Below are positions 1-8,011 of a stretch of 45,218 nucleotides of DNA, piece by piece. Each line of letters opens with the position of its first letter. Positions within the stretch are counted from its first letter, which is position 1. The translations under genes were made by a program, and so were the position numbers. The notes beneath the pieces were generated by a model. It was given only the letters and a program-made list of their open reading frames with translations, made no database searches and had not been told where the DNA came from. The stretch lies in IMG/VR virus record IMGVR_UViG_3300032093_000241, positions 1 through 45,218 of that record. One strand, 5' to 3'. The DNA is from a virus.

Positions 1-386
1 AAGAAAAGTCCATCAAATTCTGAGTTGTAGGTCGCGGCAGTTGTTGATTCGAATAACCCAACTCTTTTAATTATGTCCGTTTCAATTTGAAAATTTGAAA
101 AACTAGCCTCAAATAACTGACTTTTACCTGGTTGGTATGTTGCGTGTTTTTTTGTTTGTCTAATAACATATCCTGATGTTCCTGCCGACATTCTTACTCT
201 TGCAAATTCTTCATTAAATATTGATGAACAAGTCCCACCTGTTACTTCATCAACTATAAGGGGATTTTTATCTAAATTATGTTTTACATCCAAAATACTT
301 GTTATTGTAGAAACTCTAAGTCTACCAAAAGCATCAATATTTGGACTATCGGAATAAGCAATTTTATTGTTATATATGTAACTCAT
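1..386 (-). CDS. Virion structural protein, partial (C-terminus outside window)
   Basis: An open frame reads leftwards from ATG at 386 to the window edge without a stop, giving about 128 residues. It contains AFGRLRVST near residue 20 and GYVIRQTKKHATYQPGKSQ near residue 75. The combination of an AFGRLRVS segment and a VIRQTK-x-YQPGKSQ segment recurs in tail/virion structural proteins of many tailed phages (family recalled, not searched). It lies directly downstream of another minus-strand virion-type gene (6 bp gap), so the two are probably co-transcribed. Exact virion position is unknown. Confidence 0.65.
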   Translation of the reverse strand, partial: MSYIYNNKIAYSDSPNIDAFGRLRVSTITSILDVKHNLDKNPLIVDEVTGGTCSSIFNEEFARVRMSAGTSGYVIRQTKKHATYQPGKSQLFEASFSNFQIETDIIKRVGLFESTTAATYNSEFDGLF

Positions 387-392
387 TTTATA

Positions 393-1334
393 TTAAATAT
401 TATACCAATTATTACCTCTTGCAATTATTTGTAAAGACATATAGTTAATATTCATATCAACATAATTATATCCATCAATACTTTCACCCACTTGAGGAAT
501 TATTCTAATTCGTTTAAGAGGTGCACCACAATAACCACCCTCATCTTTTATGAATAAAAATCTACCATCTAATCCTACCGCACTTGGAAGTGTTATGTTT
601 ACAGGTCCGTTATAATTTACTCCCCAATATGTATAATCTGTAGTTGCTGTATATGCAGAACTTGTAATAACGGTTGTCTTATAATTAACAAACGCACCAT
701 CATTTACCGAATCAAAAGGTTCAATCCATTGGGATGAGTTTGAGTCAACAAACCATACAAGTTCAATTCCATCATTGGTATTATACCATCTGTCACCCTG
801 AAATAAAGTAACTCCTGTTGGAGGTGTGTCTTGGGTATAGTATCGTTTTTTCCATTCTGCTGTTCCACCTGAATTTACACTCGTTAGTGTATATCCACTA
901 TCAGGGGCTCCTGATAAAGTGAATCCACTTGTTACATTTAAATTTTGAACATTAAGTGTTCCATTTATTGTTCCACCTGTTGTTGACACAAGTCCTGACA
1001 AAGTGATTGTAAAACTTGAATAAACATCTACCCTGTTTTGAGATAATGTTATATTTCTACTTCCGTCATAAGTAAAACCTGTAACATATGATCCTGATGA
1101 TGCGCCACTTACAGGACCCCATACAGCATTTCCTGATCCATCTGAGGTTAAAACATACCCTGGTTGTTCACTTCCATCACTATAACGAAAAGAATCGTAT
1201 ATACTAAGTCCTGATGAGAAAATGGGATTAACAGGTATAGTTCCACCTATTCTATATACAACTCCTGTAAATAAATCAGATTGTAATACATAATCATATG
1301 TGTCTTTAACTAACTGATTGGATATGTTTGCCAT
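393..1334 (-). CDS. Tail fibre / virion adhesin-like protein
   Basis: A 313-residue protein with low-complexity Gly/Ser/Thr beta-rich sequence. Two copies of a GY(V/T)LTS-x-x-SG-x-A-x-W motif occur (near residues 59 and 147), a repeat often seen in Bacteroidota phage fibres and adhesins. The C-terminus is rich in short beta strands and ends GNNWYNI, like trimeric fibre tips. No signal peptide is visible. It is adjacent to and co-oriented with the partial virion protein. Receptor-binding or fibre function is inferred; no enzymatic motif is seen. Confidence 0.6.
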   Translation of the reverse strand: MANISNQLVKDTYDYVLQSDLFTGVVYRIGGTIPVNPIFSSGLSIYDSFRYSDGSEQPGYVLTSDGSGNAVWGPVSGASSGSYVTGFTYDGSRNITLSQNRVDVYSSFTITLSGLVSTTGGTINGTLNVQNLNVTSGFTLSGAPDSGYTLTSVNSGGTAEWKKRYYTQDTPPTGVTLFQGDRWYNTNDGIELVWFVDSNSSQWIEPFDSVNDGAFVNYKTTVITSSAYTATTDYTYWGVNYNGPVNITLPSAVGLDGRFLFIKDEGGYCGAPLKRIRIIPQVGESIDGYNYVDMNINYMSLQIIARGNNWYNI

Positions 1335-1425
1335 TACTTAATAAAATACTTAACTATCTATTTTTAATAAATAGTCAATTTTTCAGTTACCATAATTATA
1401 ATTAGAGTAACTATTTAATAAATAA
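1335..1425. other. Divergent intergenic region
   Basis: About 90 bp of AT-rich DNA between the minus-strand fibre gene and the plus-strand gene at 1426. It contains ATAAATAG (1367-1374), a one-base variant of the ATAAATAT octamer seen upstream of many minus-strand genes here, and CTATTTAATAAATAA just before the plus-strand ATG. Probably holds divergent promoters, but neither is a clean match. Confidence 0.3.
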
Positions 1426-1764
1426 ATGGCAGTATTTTGTTACACTTGGGATAATGCGGATGTTTACTGGAATACGGTTCATTTAACTTGGGCCGAATTT
1501 TGTATCATAACTGATATCACCAAAGGAGGTGCAACCAAATCCCAATTCATTCAAAGAATAAGAAAACTTAACAAAGATGAAAAACAAATCATCATTGGTT
1601 TATTTGCAAGGATCTTTGAAGAAGACAAAGAATTTCAAACAAGGGTAAACAAACACAAGAACACAAATGTTAAAGTTAGAATTAAAGATATTGAGATGTT
1701 TTTAAAAGAAGCGAAAAACATAGATGTCCGTATATTTATAGATAAAAAAGATAATGAGTTATAA
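1426..1764 (+). CDS. Hypothetical phage protein, 112 aa
   Basis: Starts MAVFCYTWDNADVYWNTV, a Trp-rich YTWD-x-AD-x-W opening resembling small virion-associated proteins of tailed phages (recalled resemblance only). The second half is Lys/Glu-rich and helical. It overlaps the next plus-strand gene by 11 nt, so the two form a translationally coupled pair. No known domain recognised; a structural role is a guess from neighbours. Confidence 0.55.
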   Translation: MAVFCYTWDNADVYWNTVHLTWAEFCIITDITKGGATKSQFIQRIRKLNKDEKQIIIGLFARIFEEDKEFQTRVNKHKNTNVKVRIKDIEMFLKEAKNIDVRIFIDKKDNEL

Positions 1765-2215
1765 ATTATATACAGACAAACCTAATAAGTTCAGTTGTAA
1801 TATTGAGGTGGATGGAACTTCTTTGGCAAATTCTAAAGTTCGTTTGGTTATCGAGTCTGATAATTTTAATTATATGTTTAATGGTGTTATTTATGAAAAC
1901 GGAACTTGTGAAGTAAATATTCCTAAAACAAAAGGTTTTTTAAGTGAAAGTAATAAAGGTCTTATGAGACTCGAGGTGATTGCTGATGATGTATATTTTG
2001 AACCTTGGTCTTCAGAATTTCAGGTAAAGGCTAGTAAAAAAGTTAATGTTGTTGTTGCCGAACAAGTAGAGGATGTTAAACCTAAAATCAAAGTTGAGGT
2101 TAATCAAGAACCTGAAAAGAAGATTGAAAAACCAATTGTGGAAAACAAAAAACCAGTTTCAACAAACACTTTGACTAAGAAAGATCTTATCAGTCTTTTT
2201 GGAAAATCTAAATAA
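1754..2215 (+). CDS. Hypothetical protein, beta-domain plus Lys/Glu/Pro tail
   Basis: 153 residues. Residues 1-95 look like a compact beta domain (alternating hydrophobics, no signal peptide). Residues 100-140 are a charged, Pro-containing linker, and the last 15 residues (LTKKDLISLFGK) form a short amphipathic helix. This layout, a folded head with a disordered linker and terminal helix, suits a small adaptor that docks a partner. It is coupled to the preceding gene by overlap and overlaps the convergent minus gene by 8 nt. Function unknown. Confidence 0.55.
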   Translation: MSYKLYTDKPNKFSCNIEVDGTSLANSKVRLVIESDNFNYMFNGVIYENGTCEVNIPKTKGFLSESNKGLMRLEVIADDVYFEPWSSEFQVKASKKVNVVVAEQVEDVKPKIKVEVNQEPEKKIEKPIVENKKPVSTNTLTKKDLISLFGKSK

Positions 2216-2390
2216 TTTTTTTAACCTCATAACGATATCCGTTATTTGAATTTACCTCGAATATTTCTTTGACTCGATTTGCTTCATTTTGATCCACAAA
2301 TTCCCAAATTTCGTGAGTTGACGGATCTAATATTATTACGGGCATTTCCTTACCCTTTGTATTTTTTACATATTTTATGATGATATACAT
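2208..2390 (-). CDS. Hypothetical protein, 60 aa
   Basis: A short protein with PVIILDPSTHEIWEFVDQ and regular hydrophobic/charged alternation over its length, resembling a small alpha/beta fold. It ends inside the last 8 nt of the convergent plus-strand gene. No family recognised. Codon use is like the neighbours, which supports a real gene, but size keeps confidence modest. Confidence 0.45.
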   Translation of the reverse strand: MYIIIKYVKNTKGKEMPVIILDPSTHEIWEFVDQNEANRVKEIFEVNSNNGYRYEVKKII

Positions 2391-2430
2391 AAAATAATAT
2401 TAACCTATAATCGAAAGATAATCAATAAAA

Positions 2431-2454
2431 AAAAGGTGTCTTTCGACACCTTTT
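2431..2454 (-). terminator. Intrinsic terminator with GAAA loop on minus strand
   Basis: A 10-bp stem (2431-2440 with 2445-2454) enclosing a four-base loop that reads GAAA on the minus strand. Read leftwards it ends in eight T residues, so it fits as terminator of the minus-strand operon that ends at 2530. It is partly bidirectional since the plus strand also ends in TTTT. Confidence 0.8.
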
Positions 2455-2455
2455 C

Positions 2456-2520
2456 TTAGATACTGGAATACCCCCTTCCATTGACTCATTTATGGTCTGA
2501 GTTCTCCCACTACAGGAGCA
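2456..2520 (-). ncRNA. Chain of three small hairpins before terminator
   Basis: Between the stop of the 2530-4491 gene and the terminator the minus strand can form three consecutive hairpins: CTCC/GGAG (2504-2507 with 2515-2518), ACTCA/TGAGT (2484-2488 with 2498-2502) and TGGAA/TTCCA (2464-2468 with 2476-2480). No ORF is present. It may be a structured 3' UTR or a processed small RNA. A similar three-hairpin arrangement follows another tagged gene near 37150-37235. Confidence 0.4.
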
Positions 2521-2529
2521 TATAGCCGA

Positions 2530-4491
2530 TCAGCCCAAGTCCGGCTTTTGAGAAACGAGTTTTTTATTCAGCATTTCCTCAGTATCTTTGATCCTTGATT
2601 TATACGAATCAAGAATCGGACAAATCTTAGATTGAAGTTTTCTTTCAAAATCAGAATTGAATCCATTATCTATAGCATAATCCAAAGAATCTTTCATCAT
2701 AGAAGTCAAATCATCACCTTCACCCATAAAGGATCCGCTTTTCTTTGACTTTAATATTCTATTAAACGCTTTTGAGAATTTAGATACAACATAATCACAA
2801 TCAAGATCTAATAATTTCTCAACACTTAAATCAGTATCTTCATTAAAGACTTTAACAACATTGTTAACCCACCAAGAATCTTTGTCACCATCTAATTTTT
2901 GTGCAATATCTGAGGTCATTTTGCTAACCAACATTTTTTGTGCGTTTGGTACTTTTTTACTTAAGTAGTTTAGAAGATTCTCACCTGTTGTTTCTTCAGT
3001 AAGAATTGTTTTACCGAAGTTTTGTTTTGACATATAATTGAATTCATAAATGACATCTCTCAAAAATTGATCGATCTTATTTGATTTTTTGAAAGACTCA
3101 ACAACAAAGTCAATTCTATTTTTCATAATTTCACCTTCAAGTTTTTCGATTCTACGAGTTTCTTTTATGTTCAAAAGATTTTCGTGAATACTATATTTTA
3201 AACTTTGCTTTCTTGTGTTAACTGATTCTTTCAATTTTTTGATTTCTTTAAGTTTGTTATGTAATGACTCTTTTAATGAAACAGATTCAGCCAAACTGAA
3301 TGATCTTTTTCTTTCATTAGGGTCATTTTTGGATATATTTGTTAATTGGTTCATAACTGAATCTATTCTTTTTCCGAAGTTTTTATTTGACCTACATTGT
3401 TTAATATATCTTTTATATTTTTCTTTAAGCGTGGGTTCCATATCACAATTTTGGATATAAATCGAATAGAAGGTATCGACAGCTTTTCTACAATCACCTT
3501 TTGTAATTGTTCCAAATTGTATTTTACCTTCAGGTCCATTCATTCTCTGTATTAATGTATCACAAGAAACATCTTTTCTCAATTCATACATAAAATAATC
3601 TGTTTGAAATGATCTAGGTTCCAATTCTCTTAAGTTGTGAGGTAAATATTTGTAAACTTCTCCCATATCAATTTCATCACTTTTTAACCATCCTTGCTTA
3701 CTATAAAAAGCAATTTTTTGATCTGTTGTATTCGCAGAAACCTCTTGAGATCCGGTTCTTCTTGTGTAAAGTATCTTTTCCCCCAGTTTGAAGTATCTTG
3801 GAGAAACCTCGGATAAATCTGTTTGAACATAAACTCCATCTGCTATTTTCCCAAGAGGGGCACATCTGTCTTTAAATTCAGGAACATCAACATCATTACA
3901 AGCTTCAGATCTACCTTTCTTTTCAACTTGATATTTGATGAAGTCTATTTGATCTAAAGTTCTCTTTTTTCCTGGTTCAGGCGATGGAGTTGGAGCGGGA
4001 GAAGGTTTTGGTTGATCTCCACCTTCTACTAATGCTTTACATTTCCACTTATTACCTTTTTTTAACTTTTTATCTTTTGTATAAACATCAAATGTTCCAT
4101 CATTTTTATAGTAAATTGTATCACCGGCAGAATATAATCCTGTAGGATTTCCTTCAGCATCTTTTGAATCTTCTTTAGCCTCTTTTCTCAATACACCATC
4201 ACCACCATCCTTTGGAGTGATATACATTGTTCCTTGTAATCTCGGACAAGCCGTAACTTCCTTTCCCTCAGCATTCTTTTTCTTCAAAGATCTTGCATTT
4301 AATAAATCGACAGGTAATTTCATACCTGATGTTTTCTTCTCTTCAGCGGGGGCTGTTGATGTAGAAGATCCTGAACCCTTAGAATCCGAAGATGTTGTAG
4401 AGGTTGGCGCATATGATGTCATACCAGGTTTTTTGTCAAACTCAGTATTAACCTGTGTATCAGCTTGTTCTTTTATTAATTTTCTTTTCAT
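2530..4491 (-). CDS. Large tagged protein with leader MKRKLIKE, 653 aa
   Basis: The open frame extends to 4551, but ATG at 4491 is preferred. It follows ATAAATAT (4502-4509, minus-strand promoter-like octamer) by 10 bp and gives the leader MKRKLIKE|Q, which matches the [L/I]-x-E prohead-protease consensus. Residues about 25-75 are Ser/Thr-rich and disordered. A Lys-rich beta domain with paired Cys follows, then a Pro-rich PSPAPTPSPEP linker, then a long helical C-terminal region. Further LxE-S sites (SLAES, SLKES, KLKES) lie mid-protein, so internal processing is possible. Last gene of a six-gene minus operon. Probable encapsidated internal protein; function unknown. Confidence 0.7.
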   Translation of the reverse strand: MKRKLIKEQADTQVNTEFDKKPGMTSYAPTSTTSSDSKGSGSSTSTAPAEEKKTSGMKLPVDLLNARSLKKKNAEGKEVTACPRLQGTMYITPKDGGDGVLRKEAKEDSKDAEGNPTGLYSAGDTIYYKNDGTFDVYTKDKKLKKGNKWKCKALVEGGDQPKPSPAPTPSPEPGKKRTLDQIDFIKYQVEKKGRSEACNDVDVPEFKDRCAPLGKIADGVYVQTDLSEVSPRYFKLGEKILYTRRTGSQEVSANTTDQKIAFYSKQGWLKSDEIDMGEVYKYLPHNLRELEPRSFQTDYFMYELRKDVSCDTLIQRMNGPEGKIQFGTITKGDCRKAVDTFYSIYIQNCDMEPTLKEKYKRYIKQCRSNKNFGKRIDSVMNQLTNISKNDPNERKRSFSLAESVSLKESLHNKLKEIKKLKESVNTRKQSLKYSIHENLLNIKETRRIEKLEGEIMKNRIDFVVESFKKSNKIDQFLRDVIYEFNYMSKQNFGKTILTEETTGENLLNYLSKKVPNAQKMLVSKMTSDIAQKLDGDKDSWWVNNVVKVFNEDTDLSVEKLLDLDCDYVVSKFSKAFNRILKSKKSGSFMGEGDDLTSMMKDSLDYAIDNGFNSDFERKLQSKICPILDSYKSRIKDTEEMLNKKLVSQKPDLG

Positions 4492-4501
4492 TATTTTATA
4501 T

Positions 4502-4509
4502 ATAAATAT
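4502..4509 (-). promoter_or_regulatory. ATATTTAT promoter-like octamer
   Basis: Minus-strand ATATTTAT 10 bp before ATG 4491. It is one of more than 15 exact copies placed just before start codons in this window. Confidence 0.5.
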
Positions 4510-4513
4510 ATCA

Positions 4514-5026
4514 TTAATCGGAGTCTTCTTCGCCGGATACCCAATCAGCATATGGATTTACATCAACTTCACCCTCTTTCTTTGGTTCTTCTTTACCACA
4601 ATCAGCAATTATTTTGTCATAGACTTCTTTAGTGATTGTTGTATCATAACCCTTTTCTTTTAGTTTTGCCTCTGTTTTAGGACCATAGAATCCATCTGTT
4701 TTGATCCCCCCTAAACATTCTTGAACTTTACCTATAACTGCCTTATTACTACAGAATTTTGTGAACGGGAAATCTGAACAATATTTATAAGAACCTGTAG
4801 ATTTTTTTGATGAATCATCTTTCTTTTCGTCCTTTTTTTCTTCACTACCCTTTTTTTCATCCTTTTTATCTTCAGGCGGTATTGAGACGACATCATCTAT
4901 AGTTACTACTTCACCAGATTTATCATAGGTTAATTCTATTTTATTCTCTTTGATGAGTAAACCTAATTTTTTATACTTATCGACAATTGAGGATCGTTCC
5001 TCTTCGTTTACAAATAAATTTTTCAT
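4514..5026 (-). CDS. Tagged peptidoglycan-binding domain protein, 170 aa
   Basis: The N-terminal leader is helical (MKNLFVNEEERSSIVDKY) and reaches LLIKE|N near residue 27, an [L/I]-x-E site. Residues 50-75 are an extremely Lys/Glu/Asp-rich linker. Residues about 90-150 resemble the PG_binding_1 fold: VQECLGGIKTDGFYGPKTEA carries the VQ-x-x-L...DG-x-(F/Y)G-x-x-T signature. Such domains bind cell-wall peptidoglycan. In an encapsidated protein this could help DNA entry or early wall contact. Intergenic gaps to neighbours are 10-22 bp, indicating an operon. Confidence 0.7.
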   Translation of the reverse strand: MKNLFVNEEERSSIVDKYKKLGLLIKENKIELTYDKSGEVVTIDDVVSIPPEDKKDEKKGSEEKKDEKKDDSSKKSTGSYKYCSDFPFTKFCSNKAVIGKVQECLGGIKTDGFYGPKTEAKLKEKGYDTTITKEVYDKIIADCGKEEPKKEGEVDVNPYADWVSGEEDSD

Positions 5027-5036
5027 TTTTGGATTT

Positions 5037-5636
5037 TTATTTACACTTTATACTTCCTTTTGAGGATTCTTTATCACCTTTAAAAAAAGATCCATCTTGA
5101 TTGAAGTGATAAAATCTTTCATTATCAAAAAATTGAATATAACTTCCATCATTCAATGTTACCTGTATAATTATTGAGTCGTCGTTATTCCAAGGAACTA
5201 CAGAAGATCCTTTGAATTGTGCAACACAATTAGATTTTTGAGTCCATTTGTCGGCAGCTTTTTTGAATTTTTTATCAGGGCTTTTCCATCCTTCTGCTCT
5301 ACAATTACCATCGGTCCAATATTTGGTTTTTATTGTGGGTGTAGTAAAACCACCAGGTGTTGTATATGTTACAGGACCACATTTATCATAGGAACCAGGA
5401 AAATCAAATTTATAGTAAGATCCGTCATTAAATTGTTGTGTACCTTTAACTAATTTATCGTTAATAAAAGTCCCTTTGTATGTTACATTATCTATTTTTA
5501 GTGTACCAACACCATTTTTACAATCTCCTTGTATACAACCTGTAGTTGCTTCGTTGATTATTGGTGCGACAAAATTGTTTTCTTGTGCCTCATACATAAT
5601 CGTTTTTATTTGTTTCAAATGTTCACTTATGTTCAT
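5037..5636 (-). CDS. Tagged protein with MORN-like repeats, 199 aa
   Basis: Leader MNISEHLKQIKTIMYEAQE is an amphipathic helix ending in a Glu site like its neighbours (M-Y-E rather than L/I-x-E). Residues 33-75 contain Gly-Lys-Gly-x-Leu and YKGTF-x-x-D/G-x-L-x-KG units, resembling MORN-type beta hairpins. The rest is aromatic, beta-rich and ends KGSIKCK. Four or more Cys suggest disulphides or metal contacts outside the cytoplasm. It sits between two other tagged genes with short gaps. Function unknown. Confidence 0.6.
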   Translation of the reverse strand: MNISEHLKQIKTIMYEAQENNFVAPIINEATTGCIQGDCKNGVGTLKIDNVTYKGTFINDKLVKGTQQFNDGSYYKFDFPGSYDKCGPVTYTTPGGFTTPTIKTKYWTDGNCRAEGWKSPDKKFKKAADKWTQKSNCVAQFKGSSVVPWNNDDSIIIQVTLNDGSYIQFFDNERFYHFNQDGSFFKGDKESSKGSIKCK

Positions 5637-5660
5637 CTAAATTTTAATTTAAATTTTATT

Positions 5661-6809
5661 TTAAAGTCCTCCAGAATCTTGAGTTTTTCCAGGTAGTTTT
5701 GGAACAACAGCTTTTTTACGGAATTCTTCGGCCTCTTCTTTAGTTTTTTCTTTAAGATTTTCAGCTTCATTTTTTGCTGTGTCTAACCATTTCTCTAAGT
5801 TGGGTACTATGTGTCCAGGGTCACCGCTTAGTAATGGTACTAATACCGCTAACATAGGATCTTTTAAATATATTATTGGTATTACCCAGCCAATGTTGGC
5901 CGGAGCCCAACCTTCTTTTAATCTTTCCCAAGCTATTTTTACCAATCCACCTTGTTTTTCCGCTTCAAATGGTGATGCCGAATCTTTAGCAATATCTAAT
6001 ATAGTGTGTACTAAGGTCATTACAACAGTAAGTTTTAACCATCTCTTACCGGCCTCACCAACATATGTAGATGTAACACCTAATAAACCATTATTCCTAT
6101 AAAGATCGACTAGTTCTGATGGTAATCTAGTACTACCAGTTCCTAACCACATCAGAAATCTTTTTCCCAAACTTTCGTTCCAAAAAGGACCTTTGTAATT
6201 TCTTGTAATATATTTATCCCAAGTTCTACCCAATATTTCACCGTAAACACTTTTACTATTTTTCCATCCTTCTTTGAGTCCTGTGGTAATTTGAGATTTA
6301 ACAACGGATTTGGTTTGAGGTATATTTTTAGTTAATTTATCTCTGTATTCTTTTTTTAATAAATCTCTAACTTCGTCAAACGGACCCCCAATTGTAGCAT
6401 CAACTCCTTTGTCTATAGAAGATAGAGCACTATTTTTAGATGCCTTTCCACTGTTAACATCACTTATGATATCATCATAAAAATCATCTAATATTTTTTT
6501 TTGGGATGGGTCTATTGAACTCAAAACCTTTGGTCTCAAGTATTCAGAAAACTCTTTTGATTCATCAGCGGCTTTTTTAAGATTTAATAAAAAATCTGCC
6601 TCATCTCCATTTTTTGCCGCAACTTCTGCCGCTGAAATAAAGTTATCAAAATTCTTGGACAATTTTCCTGATCTTCTGATTGATAAACTTTTTGCGGCTT
6701 TTATTGCATCATCTAATAATAAATGCCATTGCTCCAAAAGAAGTTTATTTCCCATTAGTCTATTAATGGAATTTATTTCAGTTATAAGTAATATTTTATT
6801 TTTTTTCAT
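5661..6809 (-). CDS. Tagged protein, paralogue A of a tandem pair, 382 aa
   Basis: The leader region holds INSINRLMGNKLLLE|Q, an [L/I]-x-E site. The first ~155 residues are helical and almost identical to the neighbour at 6857-8011; the C-terminal halves diverge. Residues about 225-330 include hydrophobic segments (WLKLTVVMTLVHTILDI and WVIPIIYL...LAVLVPLL) that could cross or insert into a membrane. The tail is charged and ends KLPGKTQDSGGL. ATAAATAT at 6834-6841 lies 24 bp before the start. Constant N-terminus with variable C-terminus suggests recombinational exchange of effector parts. No catalytic motif seen. Confidence 0.65.
   Translation of the reverse strand: MKKNKILLITEINSINRLMGNKLLLEQWHLLLDDAIKAAKSLSIRRSGKLSKNFDNFISAAEVAAKNGDEADFLLNLKKAADESKEFSEYLRPKVLSSIDPSQKKILDDFYDDIISDVNSGKASKNSALSSIDKGVDATIGGPFDEVRDLLKKEYRDKLTKNIPQTKSVVKSQITTGLKEGWKNSKSVYGEILGRTWDKYITRNYKGPFWNESLGKRFLMWLGTGSTRLPSELVDLYRNNGLLGVTSTYVGEAGKRWLKLTVVMTLVHTILDIAKDSASPFEAEKQGGLVKIAWERLKEGWAPANIGWVIPIIYLKDPMLAVLVPLLSGDPGHIVPNLEKWLDTAKNEAENLKEKTKEEAEEFRKKAVVPKLPGKTQDSGGL
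6601..6784. repeat. Long direct repeat, copy 1
   Basis: About 184 bp nearly identical to 7803-7986 (a handful of mismatches), encoding the N-terminal 60 residues of the two paralogues. Similarity continues, weaker, further into both genes. Spacing between copies is 1202 bp. Confidence 0.85.
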
Positions 6810-6856
6810 TCAAAAGAATTTCTTATCTATTTTATAAATATTATAATTTTTTTATT

Positions 6857-8011
6857 TTACATTCCTCCAGGATCTTGAGGTCCTTTAGAATCTTTAGTCC
6901 CACCAGTTGGTATTTTGGGAGTTTTAACATCCTTCTCAAATTCTTTACTTTCGTTTTTGATTTGATCTCCGATATATTTGAGATTTTTTTCCAAATCATT
7001 ATAAATTTCCCCTAAAATTTCTAAAGCCCTATTATCACTTTTACCTCTAATAACTGTTCTAAGTCGGGGCTTTATAAAATTCCAAACTTCATCAATATGT
7101 AATATTGGTATCATCCATCCCAAATTAGCAAGTGTTAATGCTTTATCCATTCTATCCCCTAGTATTTCCCCAGTATCTATCTCAGGATAATCAGTAAATA
7201 TTTCCTTTAAAAACTCAATAGCTGATAGAATCAATGATGTCCACAAAAATCTTTTTGCCATTGATCCTGATATGTATCCTACAGGACCTATCAAACCACT
7301 TCTTTCAAATATTTCTTTATATTCCCTCCGTAGTACTGGTCTACCGGTAATCACCCACGCTACCAATCTTTTGAAGTCTTCCATTTTCCAATTGGGTGAC
7401 CAAAAGTTTTGTTTTCTTAATATTTTTCGAAATATATCATAATAAAAAGCGGGTGCCTTGGATTCAATAAAACCTACTTTGAACTCTCTACCGAAATCCT
7501 TTACGGTTCCTATGTTTACTGATAATTTTTTTGTAATTTTATCTCTATATTCTTTTTTTAATAAATCTCTAACTTCGTCGAATGGTCCACCAATAGTTGC
7601 GTCAACACTTTTGTCCATTTTTAGTAATGCGTCATTTTTGGATGTCTTTCGTTTAGTAAGATCATCCATTAAATCATTATAAAAATCATCAAGTATTTTT
7701 TTCTGTTTTGAATCAATGGATGCTAAAACCTTAGGCGTCAAGTATTCGTAAAATTCTTTTGATTCGTCAGCGGCTTTTTTTAGATTAAGTAAAAAATTTG
7801 CTTCATCTCCATTTTTTGCCGCAACTTCTGCCGCTGAAATAAAGTTATCAAAATTCTTGGACAATTTTTCTGATCTTCTGATTGATAAACTTTTTGCAGC
7901 TTGTATTGCATCATCTAATAATAAATGCCATTGCTCCAAAAGAAGTTTATTTCCCATTAGTCTATTAATGGAATTTATTTCAGTAATTAAATTTATCTTA
8001 TTAGTTTTCAT
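6857..8011 (-). CDS. Tagged protein, paralogue B of a tandem pair, 384 aa
   Basis: Starts with the same INSINRLMGNKLLLE|Q leader and the same helical domain as 5661-6809 (residues 1-155). The C-terminal half is different: Lys/Arg-rich helices with hydrophobic stretches (LWTSLILSAIEFLKEIF, LANLGWMIPIL), ending in a Pro/Gly-rich tail DPGGM. It overlaps the upstream gene by 11 nt (stop of 8001-8939), so it is translationally coupled. Likely packaged with its paralogue; biochemical role unknown. Confidence 0.65.
   Translation of the reverse strand: MKTNKINLITEINSINRLMGNKLLLEQWHLLLDDAIQAAKSLSIRRSEKLSKNFDNFISAAEVAAKNGDEANFLLNLKKAADESKEFYEYLTPKVLASIDSKQKKILDDFYNDLMDDLTKRKTSKNDALLKMDKSVDATIGGPFDEVRDLLKKEYRDKITKKLSVNIGTVKDFGREFKVGFIESKAPAFYYDIFRKILRKQNFWSPNWKMEDFKRLVAWVITGRPVLRREYKEIFERSGLIGPVGYISGSMAKRFLWTSLILSAIEFLKEIFTDYPEIDTGEILGDRMDKALTLANLGWMIPILHIDEVWNFIKPRLRTVIRGKSDNRALEILGEIYNDLEKNLKYIGDQIKNESKEFEKDVKTPKIPTGGTKDSKGPQDPGGM
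7803..7986. repeat. Long direct repeat, copy 2
   Basis: Second copy of the repeat at 6601-6784, within the 5' part of the 6857-8011 gene. The very low divergence next to divergent 3' halves points to recent duplication or gene conversion. Confidence 0.85.

Noticed and set aside
3215-3460. Plus-strand open frame inside 2530-4491
   Set aside because: It is antisense to a well-supported gene, is AT-rich and has no promoter; treated as a shadow frame.
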